In this document: piece after piece, positions 1 through 7,795 of the stretch
How the letters are laid out: each line of letters starts with the position of its first letter
Position numbering within the stretch: the stretch's first letter is position 1
Assembly: GCA_028693955.1 (NCBI GenBank)
Contig: JAQUUH010000009.1
Location: 1 to 36,645, forward strand
Length of the DNA: 36,645 nt
Source: Bacilli bacterium
GTDB taxonomy: Bacteria > Bacillota_I > Bacilli_A > RFN20 > UBA1709
Reading direction: 5' to 3'
Made by a program: the position numbers and the translations under genes
The notes under the pieces: model-generated
The model's database searches: none
What the model was told of the DNA's origin: nothing
What the model saw: only the letters and a program-made list of their open reading frames with translations

Positions 1-23
1 TCATTTACTATCGCACCTGTCAA
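1..23 (-). promoter_or_regulatory. Probable rRNA-type promoter P2, cut by the left edge
   Basis: On the minus strand a consensus -35 TTGACA (18-23) is followed by exactly 17 bases before the window ends, so its -10 would lie just outside. The upstream DNA (24-60) is richer in G and A than its surroundings and carries a nonamer GAAAAAAGG twice. A second consensus -35 lies 97 bases upstream. A tandem pair with this spacing resembles B. subtilis rRNA operon promoters. That it drives an rRNA operon is inference. Confidence 0.5.
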
Positions 24-91
24 GAACTTTGTTTCCTTTTTTCAGCCTTTTTTCGACCTTTTCTCCAAACTCCTCACCAAAGCGCTTCTCT

Positions 92-120
92 ATCTTAATA
101 TTTTCCTTTTTACTTGTCAA
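92..120 (-). promoter_or_regulatory. Probable upstream promoter P1 of a tandem pair
   Basis: The minus strand has -35 TTGACA (115-120), a 17-base spacer and -10 TAAGAT (92-97). It points left, in the same direction as the partial promoter at 1-23. No open frame on this strand between here and the edge could be its target. The rest of 121-312 is AT-rich and I see no gene in it. Confidence 0.5.
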
Positions 121-251
121 TATGTTTAATCAAAACCCCAATAATATTTCTATTTATTTCATTTACAATTATGTGAATTATATTTACAGAGAGACAAATA
201 TTCTTTATTAGAATAAAAAGTCATTTAATTATCGCATTTTAAACTCAAAAC

Positions 252-294
252 TATAATTTTCACAATTTTGTGTATATATTTATTTTGTATACAA
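252..294 (+). promoter_or_regulatory. Promoter -10 and candidate operator of the Xre regulator
   Basis: A TATAAT at 252-257 precedes the small regulator. Its -35 is poor. A perfect 10-base palindrome TTGTATACAA occupies 285-294, about 20 bases past the expected transcription start and 18 bases before the ATG. A related half-site (TTGTGTATA) begins at 268. The position suits an autoregulatory operator, but no binding evidence exists in the sequence. Confidence 0.4.
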
Positions 295-312
295 GGAAAG
301 AGAGGCGATATC

Positions 313-585
313 ATGTCGTTTGGATCACAGTTAAGAAAAGCTCGTCAGAATAAATTGATGACTCAAGAGGGAGTTGCAAAACAAATTCCAATGAATCAAT
401 CAAACTATTCAAAAATTGAACGTGACTGCCAAGAACCAAGTCTATATCAACTTCGCCGCATTTCTGAAATATTGAAAGTAAGCACGGACTTTCTACTCGA
501 AATCAATCAAAATCATATTGAAAAAGAGAAAAAAGATAAATTTGCAGAAGAAGTTAAAACTTTATTAAATAAGTATTTCTTCTAA
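313..585 (+). CDS. Small Xre-family helix-turn-helix transcriptional regulator
   Basis: This 90-residue protein is essentially one Cro/C1-type (HTH_3) DNA-binding domain. It opens with FGSQLRKARQNKLMTQEGVA, has the recognition-helix region NQSNYSKIERDCQEPS, and closes the domain with LRRISEILKVSTDFLL around residues 48-63. A charged tail follows (KEKKDKFAEE). I chose the ATG at 313 because AGAGAGG lies 8 bases upstream. An in-frame TTG at 268 would add 15 residues across the predicted operator and has no ribosome site. No sensor or dimerisation domain is visible, so signal and targets are unknown. It is monocistronic, with a terminator just after it. Confidence 0.85.
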   Translation: MSFGSQLRKARQNKLMTQEGVAKQIPMNQSNYSKIERDCQEPSLYQLRRISEILKVSTDFLLEINQNHIEKEKKDKFAEEVKTLLNKYFF

Positions 586-629
586 GTACTTACATTATAT
601 CAGAAAAAATAGAATTGATTTAAGACATC

Positions 630-666
630 ACCCTTTAACATTTATGTGAAGGGTTTTTATTTTTTC
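630..666 (+). terminator. Intrinsic terminator of the Xre regulator gene
   Basis: The arms ACCCTT (630-635) and AAGGGT (649-654) pair, with an inner ACAT/ATGT helix, and are followed by a T-rich run on the plus strand. On the minus strand the hairpin lies just past the dtd stop but has no T run, so it mainly serves the plus-strand gene. Confidence 0.7.
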
Positions 667-1112
667 AAAAAATCACTATCTATCATAATAGTTACTGGGC
701 CATCATTTATTAACTCTACCTGCATTTTAGCACCAAAAACACCTTTTTCTACGTTCACACCAGTATTTAATAAACTAGCATTAAAATAATTATACATTTT
801 TATAGCATCCTCATATTTTAATGCATCTTGAAATCCTGGTCTTTTACCAGAAGTATAGTCAGCATATAAAGTAAATTGTGAAATAGAAAGTATCGAGCCC
901 CCAATATCTTTTATGCAAAGATTCATTTTATTACTAGCATCTTCAAATATACGAAGATTGATTATTTTATTAATCACCTTATCGACCGCTATTTTATCAT
1001 CACTTTTAGAAAAACCAACTAAAAGCAAATATCCTTTATTGATAGTTCCTACAGTTTTATCTTCTATCTTGACATTAGCTTTTGACACTCTTTGAATTAA
1101 GACCCTTACCAT
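657..1112 (-). CDS. dtd: D-aminoacyl-tRNA deacylase
   Basis: This enzyme hydrolyses D-aminoacyl-tRNAs (such as D-Tyr-tRNA) and glycyl-tRNA-Ala, a cytoplasmic proofreading step acting in trans. The 151-residue protein begins MVRVLIQRVSKANV, the usual N-terminus. It carries both family signatures: SQFTLYAD, with the active-site Ser-Gln-x-Thr, and NDGPVTIMI, the cross-subunit Gly-x-Pro region near the C-terminus. The ATG at 1112 follows GAGGTGAGGGT, a good ribosome site. A start 7 codons upstream (1133) lacks one. In many Bacillota dtd follows rel, but here it stands alone, divergent from rarA. A minus-strand TATAAT lies at 1139-1144. Confidence 0.93.
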   Translation of the reverse strand: MVRVLIQRVSKANVKIEDKTVGTINKGYLLLVGFSKSDDKIAVDKVINKIINLRIFEDASNKMNLCIKDIGGSILSISQFTLYADYTSGKRPGFQDALKYEDAIKMYNYFNASLLNTGVNVEKGVFGAKMQVELINDGPVTIMIDSDFLKK

Positions 1113-1213
1113 ACCCTCACCTCTAGCAGTCAAACATAATTATAATCGATATGAGATAATTTAGACATTTAATTTTAATAAATATGTTGTATAATTTAAA
1201 AGGAGTTGATAGC

Positions 1214-2488
1214 ATGAACCAACCATTATCATATAAAATGCGACCAGATAACCTAAATAATTTTTTTGGTCAGAAACACTTATTTAAAGAAAATAGTTTA
1301 ATTAATAAAATAATAAAAGAGAAAAAAATAGTATCTTTAATATTGTTTGGACCTCCTGGAATTGGCAAAACATCACTTGCAACTATTATATGTAAAAACT
1401 TAGATATTCAATATAGATTTTTAAATGCTACAACATGTACAAGAAAAGATATGGAAGAAATACTATTAGATGCAAACATGTATGGAGAAATTGTTTTAAT
1501 TCTTGATGAAGTTCATAGACTAAATAAGGATAAACAAGATTTTTTCTTACCACATATAGAAAGTGGGTTAATTACTTTAATTGGTATGACAACCGCTAAT
1601 CCTTATCATTATATAAATCCAGCAATTAGATCTCGTTGCAATTTGATTGAGCTTTATCAACTTACAACAAGCGATGTAGTAGATGCACTAAATTATGCTA
1701 TATCATCCCCCAAAGGACTAAATAATGAATACATAGTTGAAGAAGATGCAATTAAAATAATAGCAGAACTATCAGGAGGCGACATTAGATTTGCGCTAAA
1801 CCAATTAGAGGTTGCTGCAATATCTTGTACAGAAAAAAATATTAGAATTAGTGATGTTAAAACCAATACTAAAGTTCCTCAATATCTAATAGATAATAAT
1901 GAAGATGGACATTACGATGCTGTAAGTGCTCTTCAAAAATCCATAAGAGGCAGCGATGTAAATGCTAGTCTTTATTATTTAGCTAGATTAATTGCTGCAA
2001 ACGATTTGTCTTCAATTGAACGTCGGCTTAGTGTTACTGCTTATGAAGATATTGGATTAGCCAATCCTGCTGCAGTTGATAGAACAATAAAAGCAATTGA
2101 GACAGCAAAAATGCTTGGATTTCCAGAAGGAGCAATCCCTTTAGGGTTTGCCGTGGTTGATTTAGCCCTTTCTCCAAAATCTAAAAGTTCATGTAATGCT
2201 ATTCAAGCAGCAATTAAAAATGTTGAAGAAAATATCTTTTCAATGCCAAAATATTTAAAACTTACTCCGCATAATATTAAAAGCGAAGCCAAATATCCTT
2301 ACGATAGACCTGATTTATGGGATAAAATACAATATCTTCCTGATGAAATTAAAAAAATTGAATTTTTTAAAGGTAGCTTAAATAGTAAATATGAAAGAGC
2401 ATTAGTTGAAAATTACACAAAATTAAAATCATGTGAAAGAAGTAATGATATACCTCTACTTAAAAAAAAATACAACAAAAAAGGCTAA
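1214..2488 (+). CDS. rarA: Replication-associated recombination protein A (AAA+ ATPase)
   Basis: RarA/MgsA is an AAA+ ATPase of the clamp-loader clade that acts at stalled or damaged replication forks. The 424-residue length is normal. Visible motifs in order are an N-terminal segment MRPDNLNNFFGQKH, Walker A GPPGIGKTS, Walker B LILDEVHR, the sensor-1 region GMTTANPYH with the arginine-finger context AIRSRC, and the RarA-specific C-terminus, including YDRPDLWDKIQYLPDEIKK. The ATG at 1214 has AGGAG 8 bases upstream. A frame opening 30 bases earlier is less likely. A TATAAT at 1190-1195 sits so close that a promoter there would leave only about 12 bases of leader. It converges on the ECF gene across a shared terminator. 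Confidence 0.95.
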   Translation: MNQPLSYKMRPDNLNNFFGQKHLFKENSLINKIIKEKKIVSLILFGPPGIGKTSLATIICKNLDIQYRFLNATTCTRKDMEEILLDANMYGEIVLILDEVHRLNKDKQDFFLPHIESGLITLIGMTTANPYHYINPAIRSRCNLIELYQLTTSDVVDALNYAISSPKGLNNEYIVEEDAIKIIAELSGGDIRFALNQLEVAAISCTEKNIRISDVKTNTKVPQYLIDNNEDGHYDAVSALQKSIRGSDVNASLYYLARLIAANDLSSIERRLSVTAYEDIGLANPAAVDRTIKAIETAKMLGFPEGAIPLGFAVVDLALSPKSKSSCNAIQAAIKNVEENIFSMPKYLKLTPHNIKSEAKYPYDRPDLWDKIQYLPDEIKKIEFFKGSLNSKYERALVENYTKLKSCERSNDIPLLKKKYNKKG

Positions 2489-2500
2489 ACTAGCCTTTTT
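2478..2500. terminator. Bidirectional terminator between rarA and the ECF S-component
   Basis: A 10-base perfect stem, AAAAAGGCTA (2478-2487) with TAGCCTTTTT (2491-2500) and loop AAC, has A-tract/T-tract flanks that work on both strands. It contains the rarA stop codon and ends inside the stop of the convergent gene. Confidence 0.85.
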
Positions 2501-2993
2501 AAATATCCAAATTTTTTAACATTCTTTTGACAAGAGGAAGCAATCCGAGAGCAATAAAAGCTGAAATCACTAGTGTGATAGTGTCACTCAATAATGAAGC
2601 TAATGCAACATAGAAATTGGATATTAATAAAGATTCATATAAATAATACATTAATGCACATACAATAGTTCCAATTAGCATTGATGCAATTATACGAATA
2701 ATATTATTAGATTTATATGCCAATTTATTAACAATGTATGCCATTAAAAATCTTGATACAAAAGTCACTGGAGCCCATATAGTATAACTATTTAATAAAT
2801 CAAATAAAGTTAGTCCAATTGCTCCACTTAGTGAATATTCTTTATCCATAGTTAAGGCAATTAAAAATATAAAAATGTTACCAAAATGAATAAGTCCTCC
2901 TGTCGAAGGGAAAACTGGAATATTTATAAATGTAGTTGTAACAAATATTAAAGCACTTAACATTGCAGTAACAACAATTTTTTTAATACTCAA
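2499..2993 (-). CDS. ECF transporter substrate-binding (S) component
   Basis: This is a roughly 164-residue, very hydrophobic integral membrane protein with five or six predicted helices. It has the features of the ECF S-component family that Pfam groups as ECF-ribofla_trS: GGLIHFGNIFIFL near the N-terminus, then GAIGLTLFDLLNSY and WAPVTFVSRFLMAYIVNK. Such proteins bind a vitamin or similar substrate and work with a shared EcfA/EcfA'/EcfT energising module, which is not in this window. I prefer the TTG start at 2993, 8 bases after AAGGGAG. The GTG at 3002 touches that ribosome site. It lies 21 bases downstream of pdp on the same strand, so co-transcription is likely. A nucleoside-related substrate is possible but unproven. 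Confidence 0.85.
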   Translation of the reverse strand: MSIKKIVVTAMLSALIFVTTTFINIPVFPSTGGLIHFGNIFIFLIALTMDKEYSLSGAIGLTLFDLLNSYTIWAPVTFVSRFLMAYIVNKLAYKSNNIIRIIASMLIGTIVCALMYYLYESLLISNFYVALASLLSDTITLVISAFIALGLLPLVKRMLKNLDI

Positions 2994-3014
2994 AATTGAC
3001 ACTCCCTTTTGATT

Positions 3015-4316
3015 TTAATAAATAATATCATAAACTATTGGAATAAGGTCAACTTTTTCATTTTTAAAATGAAAAGATTCAATAATATTTCTAATCTCAT
3101 CATTATACTCTTTATGATTTGTATGTAAAACTGCTAGAATGTCACCAACTTCAACATAGTCTCCACACTTTTTTTCTATTATAATCCCTGCTTGATAATC
3201 TATTTTATCTTCTTTTTTTTCGCGACCAGCTCCCAAGTTCATGGCAGCAAGACCTAGGTTTTGAGTATCAATTTTTGCTATATATCCTGCAAAGGGTGAT
3301 TTTACTTCAATTACATTTTCTGCAACTCCAAATTTTGATGTATCTTCAATATAATTTAAATCTCCTTTTTGGTATTTTACAAATTTTTTAAACACTTCAA
3401 AAGCTTTTCCGTTTTTTAAATTCTTTTTTAATAATTCAATAGCTTCTTTTTGATTATCAGTAATTTTTGCCTGCATTAACATTACACTTCCTGCTTGTAA
3501 ACATAATTCAATTAGATCCTGAGGACCTTCGCCTTTTAATGTTTCTATTGCCTCTTTTACTTCTAAAATATTGCCAATTGCTTTACCTAAGGGTTGATCC
3601 ATATTAGTAAGAAGTGCTCTTGTATCTTTTTTCATGAAATCACCAATTTTAACCATTGCTGTCGCAAGAATTTTTGCTTCTTTTGAATCTTTACAAAAAG
3701 CTCCAGAACCAAATTTAACATCTAAGCATATAGCATCACTTCCAGTTGCTAACTTCTTTGACATAATTGATGAAGCGATTAAAGGAACAGATTGCACCGT
3801 TCCTGTAACATCACGGAGTGCATACATTTTCTTATCAGCTGGAACAAGATTTGCGCTTTGACCAACAATTGCCATTCCAATTTCATTAACTTGTTTAATA
3901 AACTTATTACGACTTTCTTCTACTTGAAAACCCGGTATTGATTCGAGTTTATCTAATGTACCACCAGTATGTCCAAGACCCCTTCCTGACATTTTTGCAA
4001 CTTTCGCACCGCAAGAAGCAACTAATGGCCCTAATACCAAAGAAGTTTTATCGCCAACTCCTCCAGTAGAATGTTTGTCAACTTTTATTCCTGAAATTGA
4101 AGTTAAATCTATAACATCTCCACTATTCATCATAGCAAAAGTCAAAGCTGCAACTTCTTTTTCTGACATTCCATTAAAAACTATAGCCATAAGCAAAGCA
4201 CTAACTTGATAATCAGGAATAGTTCCTTTAACATATCCATCAATAAAATATGATATTTCATCCTTTAATAATTCTTCATTATTTCTTTTTTTAAGTATAA
4301 TATCTGTCATTTGCAT
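3015..4316 (-). CDS. pdp: Pyrimidine-nucleoside (thymidine) phosphorylase
   Basis: It catalyses phosphorolysis of thymidine, deoxyuridine or uridine to free base and (deoxy)ribose-1-phosphate in pyrimidine salvage. The 433-residue length is that of Bacillus Pdp. Seen are the N-terminal MTDIILKKRN helix region, the phosphate loop KHSTGGVGDKTSLVLGP, the family signature SGRGLGHTGGTLDKLE, the pyrimidine-binding region LRDVTGTVQSVPLIASSI, and the C-terminal domain with FAGYIAKID and GAGREKKED. The start at 4316 (MQMTDII) follows AGGTGATTAAA. The longer frame upstream has no ribosome site and crosses the promoter. It probably forms a two-gene operon with the ECF S-component. The gene runs divergently from the RsmF-like methyltransferase. 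Confidence 0.94.
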   Translation of the reverse strand: MQMTDIILKKRNNEELLKDEISYFIDGYVKGTIPDYQVSALLMAIVFNGMSEKEVAALTFAMMNSGDVIDLTSISGIKVDKHSTGGVGDKTSLVLGPLVASCGAKVAKMSGRGLGHTGGTLDKLESIPGFQVEESRNKFIKQVNEIGMAIVGQSANLVPADKKMYALRDVTGTVQSVPLIASSIMSKKLATGSDAICLDVKFGSGAFCKDSKEAKILATAMVKIGDFMKKDTRALLTNMDQPLGKAIGNILEVKEAIETLKGEGPQDLIELCLQAGSVMLMQAKITDNQKEAIELLKKNLKNGKAFEVFKKFVKYQKGDLNYIEDTSKFGVAENVIEVKSPFAGYIAKIDTQNLGLAAMNLGAGREKKEDKIDYQAGIIIEKKCGDYVEVGDILAVLHTNHKEYNDEIRNIIESFHFKNEKVDLIPIVYDIIY

Positions 4317-4335
4317 TTTAATCACCTGCACGTTA

Positions 4336-4360
4336 ATTATACTATCATTTGTGATATAAT
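4336..4360. promoter_or_regulatory. Divergent promoters between pdp and the RsmF-like gene
   Basis: On the plus strand an extended -10, TGATATAAT (4352-4360), precedes the methyltransferase. On the minus strand TATAAT (4336-4341) precedes pdp. Neither has a convincing -35. The intergenic gap is only about 60 bases, so the two transcription starts lie close together. Confidence 0.5.
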
Positions 4361-4376
4361 AAAAGCGGTGAATAAA

Positions 4377-5702
4377 ATGGATTTTAAAGAACATATTATG
4401 AGTCTATTAGGAGAAGAAAAATTCAAAAAATTAATTGATAGTTTCGCTGAAAAGCCTTTTTCTGCTATCCGCATTAATACAAGTAAATTTGATATTAACA
4501 GTGATGCATACCAAATATTTACATCTAAGTTCAAAAAACATTCTATAGTTGAGAATGCTTTTTATATTAATGAAAAAATGGGAAATCATCCCTATCACAT
4601 GGCTGGAGCTTTTTATATACAAGAACCAAGTGCAATGTTAGTTGGAGAACTTATTCCAATAGAAAATAATGATATGGTGATTGATGTTTGTGCATCTCCT
4701 GGAGGTAAATCATCTCACATTGCAAATAAACTTTCCCAAAATGGTCTTTTAGTTTCAAATGAAATTAGTTATCCTAGAGCAAAAATTCTAAGTGAAAATA
4801 TTGAAAGACAAGGAATAAAAAATTGTGTAGTACTTAATGAGAATATAGATAATTTATTGTGTTTTTATGCTGGAACTTTTGATAAAGTCATATTAGATGC
4901 CCCTTGTTCTGGAGAAGGTATGTTTAGAAAAAATGATCTAGTAAAAAATGATTGGTCATATGAAAAAGTAATAAAATGTTCGAGATTACAAAAAGAATTG
5001 ATTCTGAAGTCATATAAACTACTTCGAAAAAACGGTTTAATGATTTATTCAACTTGTACTTTTTCAAAAGAAGAAAATGAAGAAGTAATCAACTATTTGC
5101 TTGAAAACACTAGAGCTTCTCTTATTAATATAAAGTCCATTAACAATACAAATAGAGGAATAAACATGCAAGAAGCACTACGCATATTTCCCTTTAACTT
5201 TCAAGGTGAAGGACATTTTATATCCTTAATAATGTGTAACGACAATAACGTAAATATAAACACAAAATATCATCTTAATAAAAAAATATCTTCGCAAACA
5301 TTAAAATTAATAGATTCTTTTTGCAAAGATAATTTGACATATAATTTTGATTATAAAAGGATATATATTAAAAATGATGATATTTACTATTTACCTGAAA
5401 AAATTATTAATTTTAGAGATTTGAAACATCTTCGTGTTGGGCAACATATTGGAAAAATTTTGAAAAATAGAATTGAGCCAAGTCATTCTTTTGCTATGTC
5501 ATCAAAAAAAGAAGATTTTCAAAGGATAATAAATTTTACTCTTGATGATAAATTATTAACAAAATTCCTTCATGGCGAAACTTTTAAAGTTGACTTAAAA
5601 AATGGATATTGTCTTGTTCTTGTTGATGGCATGAGTATTGGGCATGGTAAAGTAGTTAATAATATTTTTAAAAACTTATTTCCTAAAGGATTAAGAAAAT
5701 AG
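4377..5702 (+). CDS. RsmF/RsmB-like 16S rRNA (cytosine-C5) methyltransferase
   Basis: This is a SAM-dependent m5C methyltransferase of the NOL1/NOP2/Sun group, 441 residues. The SAM-binding loop reads VCASPGGKSSHIA, motif IV is LDAPCSGEGMFRK with the PC cysteine, and motif VI is STCTFSKEENEEV with the catalytic TC cysteine. The C-terminal third ends in a PUA-like segment (LVDGMSIGHGKVVN, then FPKGLRK), the layout of RsmF-type proteins with an extra C-terminal domain. The target base cannot be told from sequence alone. The ATG at 4377 follows GCGGTGA, whereas the frame upstream runs through the promoter. It is monocistronic and convergent with plsC through a shared terminator. Confidence 0.88.
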   Translation: MDFKEHIMSLLGEEKFKKLIDSFAEKPFSAIRINTSKFDINSDAYQIFTSKFKKHSIVENAFYINEKMGNHPYHMAGAFYIQEPSAMLVGELIPIENNDMVIDVCASPGGKSSHIANKLSQNGLLVSNEISYPRAKILSENIERQGIKNCVVLNENIDNLLCFYAGTFDKVILDAPCSGEGMFRKNDLVKNDWSYEKVIKCSRLQKELILKSYKLLRKNGLMIYSTCTFSKEENEEVINYLLENTRASLINIKSINNTNRGINMQEALRIFPFNFQGEGHFISLIMCNDNNVNINTKYHLNKKISSQTLKLIDSFCKDNLTYNFDYKRIYIKNDDIYYLPEKIINFRDLKHLRVGQHIGKILKNRIEPSHSFAMSSKKEDFQRIINFTLDDKLLTKFLHGETFKVDLKNGYCLVLVDGMSIGHGKVVNNIFKNLFPKGLRK

Positions 5703-5727
5703 AAACCAATTATTTGGTTTCTATTTT
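5696..5727. terminator. Bidirectional terminator between the RsmF-like gene and plsC
   Basis: A perfect 14-base stem, 5696-5709 paired with 5714-5727 (core AGAAACCAA / TTGGTTTCT), has loop TTAT. The flanking A and T tracts fit termination both ways. The rsmF-like stop lies in the left arm and the plsC stop begins in the loop. Confidence 0.85.
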
Positions 5728-6447
5728 ATCAATATTATGAACAAACATAATCTCCTTTTCAATATCATCATGCATCTGCTTAGACAAATCGAAATTTGAA
5801 ATATCTTTATATTCATCGAAAGAAATTGGTTTTAAAAATGTAACATAAACATTATTAACCAATTGTTTCTTTTTTATATCAAGACAATTATAATATCCAT
5901 CTAATGCAACAGGAACAATAGTTGCCCCACTATTATATATTGGCTTTAGTCCACCTGGCTTAAATTCATTTAAACTCCTATTATTGTTTTTTGAACGAGT
6001 CCCTTCTAAAAATATCAATAAATTAATATTATTATTTAGAAGTTCTGTCGCTTCTTTTATTGTTTTATAAGATGATTTTAAATTATCACGATCCAAATAT
6101 AGTGACCCCATTATTGCTGAAATTTTTCCAATAAAGGGCATTCTTTTAGTTTCTATTTTTGCAACAGGACATGCTTTTTGACTAACTAAAGATAAAATTA
6201 AAGGATCAAGATAGGATTGATGATTTGGGCAAAAAACAATTTTTCCAGATTTAGGAACATTTTCTAGTCCTTTCACAATATAATTAACTTTAAAAGATTT
6301 TTCTAACTTTTTAAATAAAGTTAAAATATAATTGTATCTTTTTTCAAAAGGAATTTTTTTTCTATTTATATAATAGTAAAGAATTTTTGGATAACTAAAA
6401 AGAAGGTATAGTCCAAATGTGAAAATTACTCTTATATATTTTAACAT
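5710..6447 (-). CDS. plsC: 1-acyl-sn-glycerol-3-phosphate acyltransferase
   Basis: It probably converts lysophosphatidic acid to phosphatidic acid at the membrane. The 245-residue protein has a hydrophobic N-terminal segment (residues about 4-26) and the acyltransferase block I HxxxxD as NHQSYLDP, block II with GSLYLDRDN, block III as FLEGTRS (Leu in place of the usual Pro), and block IV as IVPVALDGY. The ATG at 6447 has AGGAG 8-9 bases upstream, inside the end of folA, so translation is probably coupled. It is the last gene of the ssb-thyA-folA-plsC unit. Another lysolipid acyltransferase activity is possible, because several paralogues share these motifs. Confidence 0.88.
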   Translation of the reverse strand: MLKYIRVIFTFGLYLLFSYPKILYYYINRKKIPFEKRYNYILTLFKKLEKSFKVNYIVKGLENVPKSGKIVFCPNHQSYLDPLILSLVSQKACPVAKIETKRMPFIGKISAIMGSLYLDRDNLKSSYKTIKEATELLNNNINLLIFLEGTRSKNNNRSLNEFKPGGLKPIYNSGATIVPVALDGYYNCLDIKKKQLVNNVYVTFLKPISFDEYKDISNFDLSKQMHDDIEKEIMFVHNIDKIETK

Positions 6448-6452
6448 AATAC

Positions 6453-6920
6453 TTATTTTCTCCTGTAATAGTAGACATCAAAATCATCATGATTTTCTAT
6501 ATTATAAACTCTAAATAAGTCTTCAAATTCTGGAAAATAAATATTTCCTTCATAATCTCCCTTAATATAGGATACTACCATCTCTGAAGTATATGGTAAA
6601 AATAATTTATAAATTTGAGCTCCCCCAATTACGAATAAAACATCTTCACTTTTTTCATATCTTTTTACTATTTCATTAAAATCATTTTGAACTTTGACTC
6701 TATCACTATGAGGATCATAACCCTTAACTAGGGTTAAAACAACATTTTCTCTATTTGGAAGTGGTCTTCCTAGTGATTCATATGTTTTTTCTCCCATAAT
6801 AATTGTATGATTCAGAGTTGTTTTTTTAAAATGATTTAAATCACTTTTTATATCCCAAGGCAAACTATTGTCTTTACCAATTAATCTATTTTTCCCTAAA
6901 GCAACAATAATTTTAATCAT
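6453..6920 (-). CDS. folA: Dihydrofolate reductase
   Basis: It reduces dihydrofolate to tetrahydrofolate with NADPH, regenerating the cofactor oxidised by ThyA next door. The 155-residue protein starts [20 protein letters not shown], followed by PWDIKSDLNHFKKTT with the active-site Asp. It has the NADPH-binding segments IIMGEKTYESLGRPLPNR and FVIGGAQIYKLFLP. I place the start at the ATG at 6920, whose A is shared with the thyA stop (TGATG). The frame can be opened one codon earlier at TTG, which is less likely. AAGGTGAG sits about 7 bases upstream within the thyA end. The overlap indicates translational coupling. Confidence 0.95.
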   Translation of the reverse strand: MIKIIVALGKNRLIGKDNSLPWDIKSDLNHFKKTTLNHTIIMGEKTYESLGRPLPNRENVVLTLVKGYDPHSDRVKVQNDFNEIVKRYEKSEDVLFVIGGAQIYKLFLPYTSEMVVSYIKGDYEGNIYFPEFEDLFRVYNIENHDDFDVYYYRRK

Positions 6921-7792
6921 CAAACACTCACCTTCCCTTTTATAGCTGGATATGGATTGTAATCTACTAATTCAAAATCTTCAATTTTGAAATCTACTAT
7001 ACTATTAACATGCCTTTTTATTTTCAACATAGGTAATTTTCTTGGAATTCTTTGCATTTGAGTTTTTATTTGTTCAAGATGATTTTGATAAATATGAACA
7101 TCACCAAATGTATGGACAAATTCACCAACAGCATAGCCACAAACATCTGCTAGCATAATTAATAAAGCAGCATACGAAGCAATATTAAAAGGAACGCCTA
7201 AAAACAAATCTGCACTTCTTTGATATAATTGACAAGATAATTTTTTACCATCACCAGAAACATAAAATTGAATAAAAGCATGACATGGAGGAAGTGCCAT
7301 ATCTGGAATATCTTTAGGATTCCAAGCACTTATTATGTGCCTTCTAGAAAATGGATTTTCCTTTAATCCTTTTTCCAAATCTAAAAGTTGGTCTACCCCC
7401 ATAAAATCTCGCCATTGTTTACCATAAACAGGACCTAAATCACCATATTTATTAGCAAATTCTAAATCTTCATTTATTTTTTCAACAAATTCATCAATGG
7501 TTTCACCATTATAATCAATGGATTTTTTAAATTTTTCATATGGCCACTCATTCCATATTTTAATTTTTTGCTTTACAAGTGGCCTAATATTCGTACTCCC
7601 ACTTATAAACCAAAGCAATTCACCAATCACTGCCTTAAAAAAAACTTTTTTTGTGGTTAAAAGAGGAAAGCCTTCATTCAAATTAACTCTAAATTGATAA
7701 CCAAAAGTAGAAATAGTGCCAGTACCTGTTCTATCTTTTTTTATAGTTCCTTTTTCTAAAACATATTTACAAAGATCCAAATACTGTTTCAC
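6920..7792 (-). CDS. thyA: Thymidylate synthase (ThyA type)
   Basis: It makes dTMP from dUMP using methylene-tetrahydrofolate. The 290-residue length lies between the short E. coli and long Lactobacillus forms. Seen are the phosphate-binding RTGTGT near residue 21, the catalytic Cys in [30 protein letters not shown], and the C-terminal [11 protein letters not shown]. The start is GTG at 7792, 8 bases after AAGGAGG, which lies at the end of the ssb-like gene. An out-of-frame ATG sits between them. The stop is TGA and the C-terminus is the family's normal one, which argues that UGA is a true stop in this organism. Confidence 0.96.
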   Translation of the reverse strand: MKQYLDLCKYVLEKGTIKKDRTGTGTISTFGYQFRVNLNEGFPLLTTKKVFFKAVIGELLWFISGSTNIRPLVKQKIKIWNEWPYEKFKKSIDYNGETIDEFVEKINEDLEFANKYGDLGPVYGKQWRDFMGVDQLLDLEKGLKENPFSRRHIISAWNPKDIPDMALPPCHAFIQFYVSGDGKKLSCQLYQRSADLFLGVPFNIASYAALLIMLADVCGYAVGEFVHTFGDVHIYQNHLEQIKTQMQRIPRKLPMLKIKRHVNSIVDFKIEDFELVDYNPYPAIKGKVSV

Positions 7793-7795
7793 ACA

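Noticed and set aside
29-211. 60-residue plus-strand open frame
   Set aside because: No ribosome site, low-complexity Phe/Ser/Asn composition, and it overlaps the predicted minus-strand promoters.
3003-3014. GTG at 3002 as the ECF S-component start
   Set aside because: The ribosome site AAGGGAG directly abuts or overlaps it, whereas TTG at 2993 has proper spacing.
6920-7792. Possible use of UGA as tryptophan (Mollicutes code)
   Set aside because: thyA and the SpoU gene stop at TGA at family-typical ends, and no gene needs UGA read-through.
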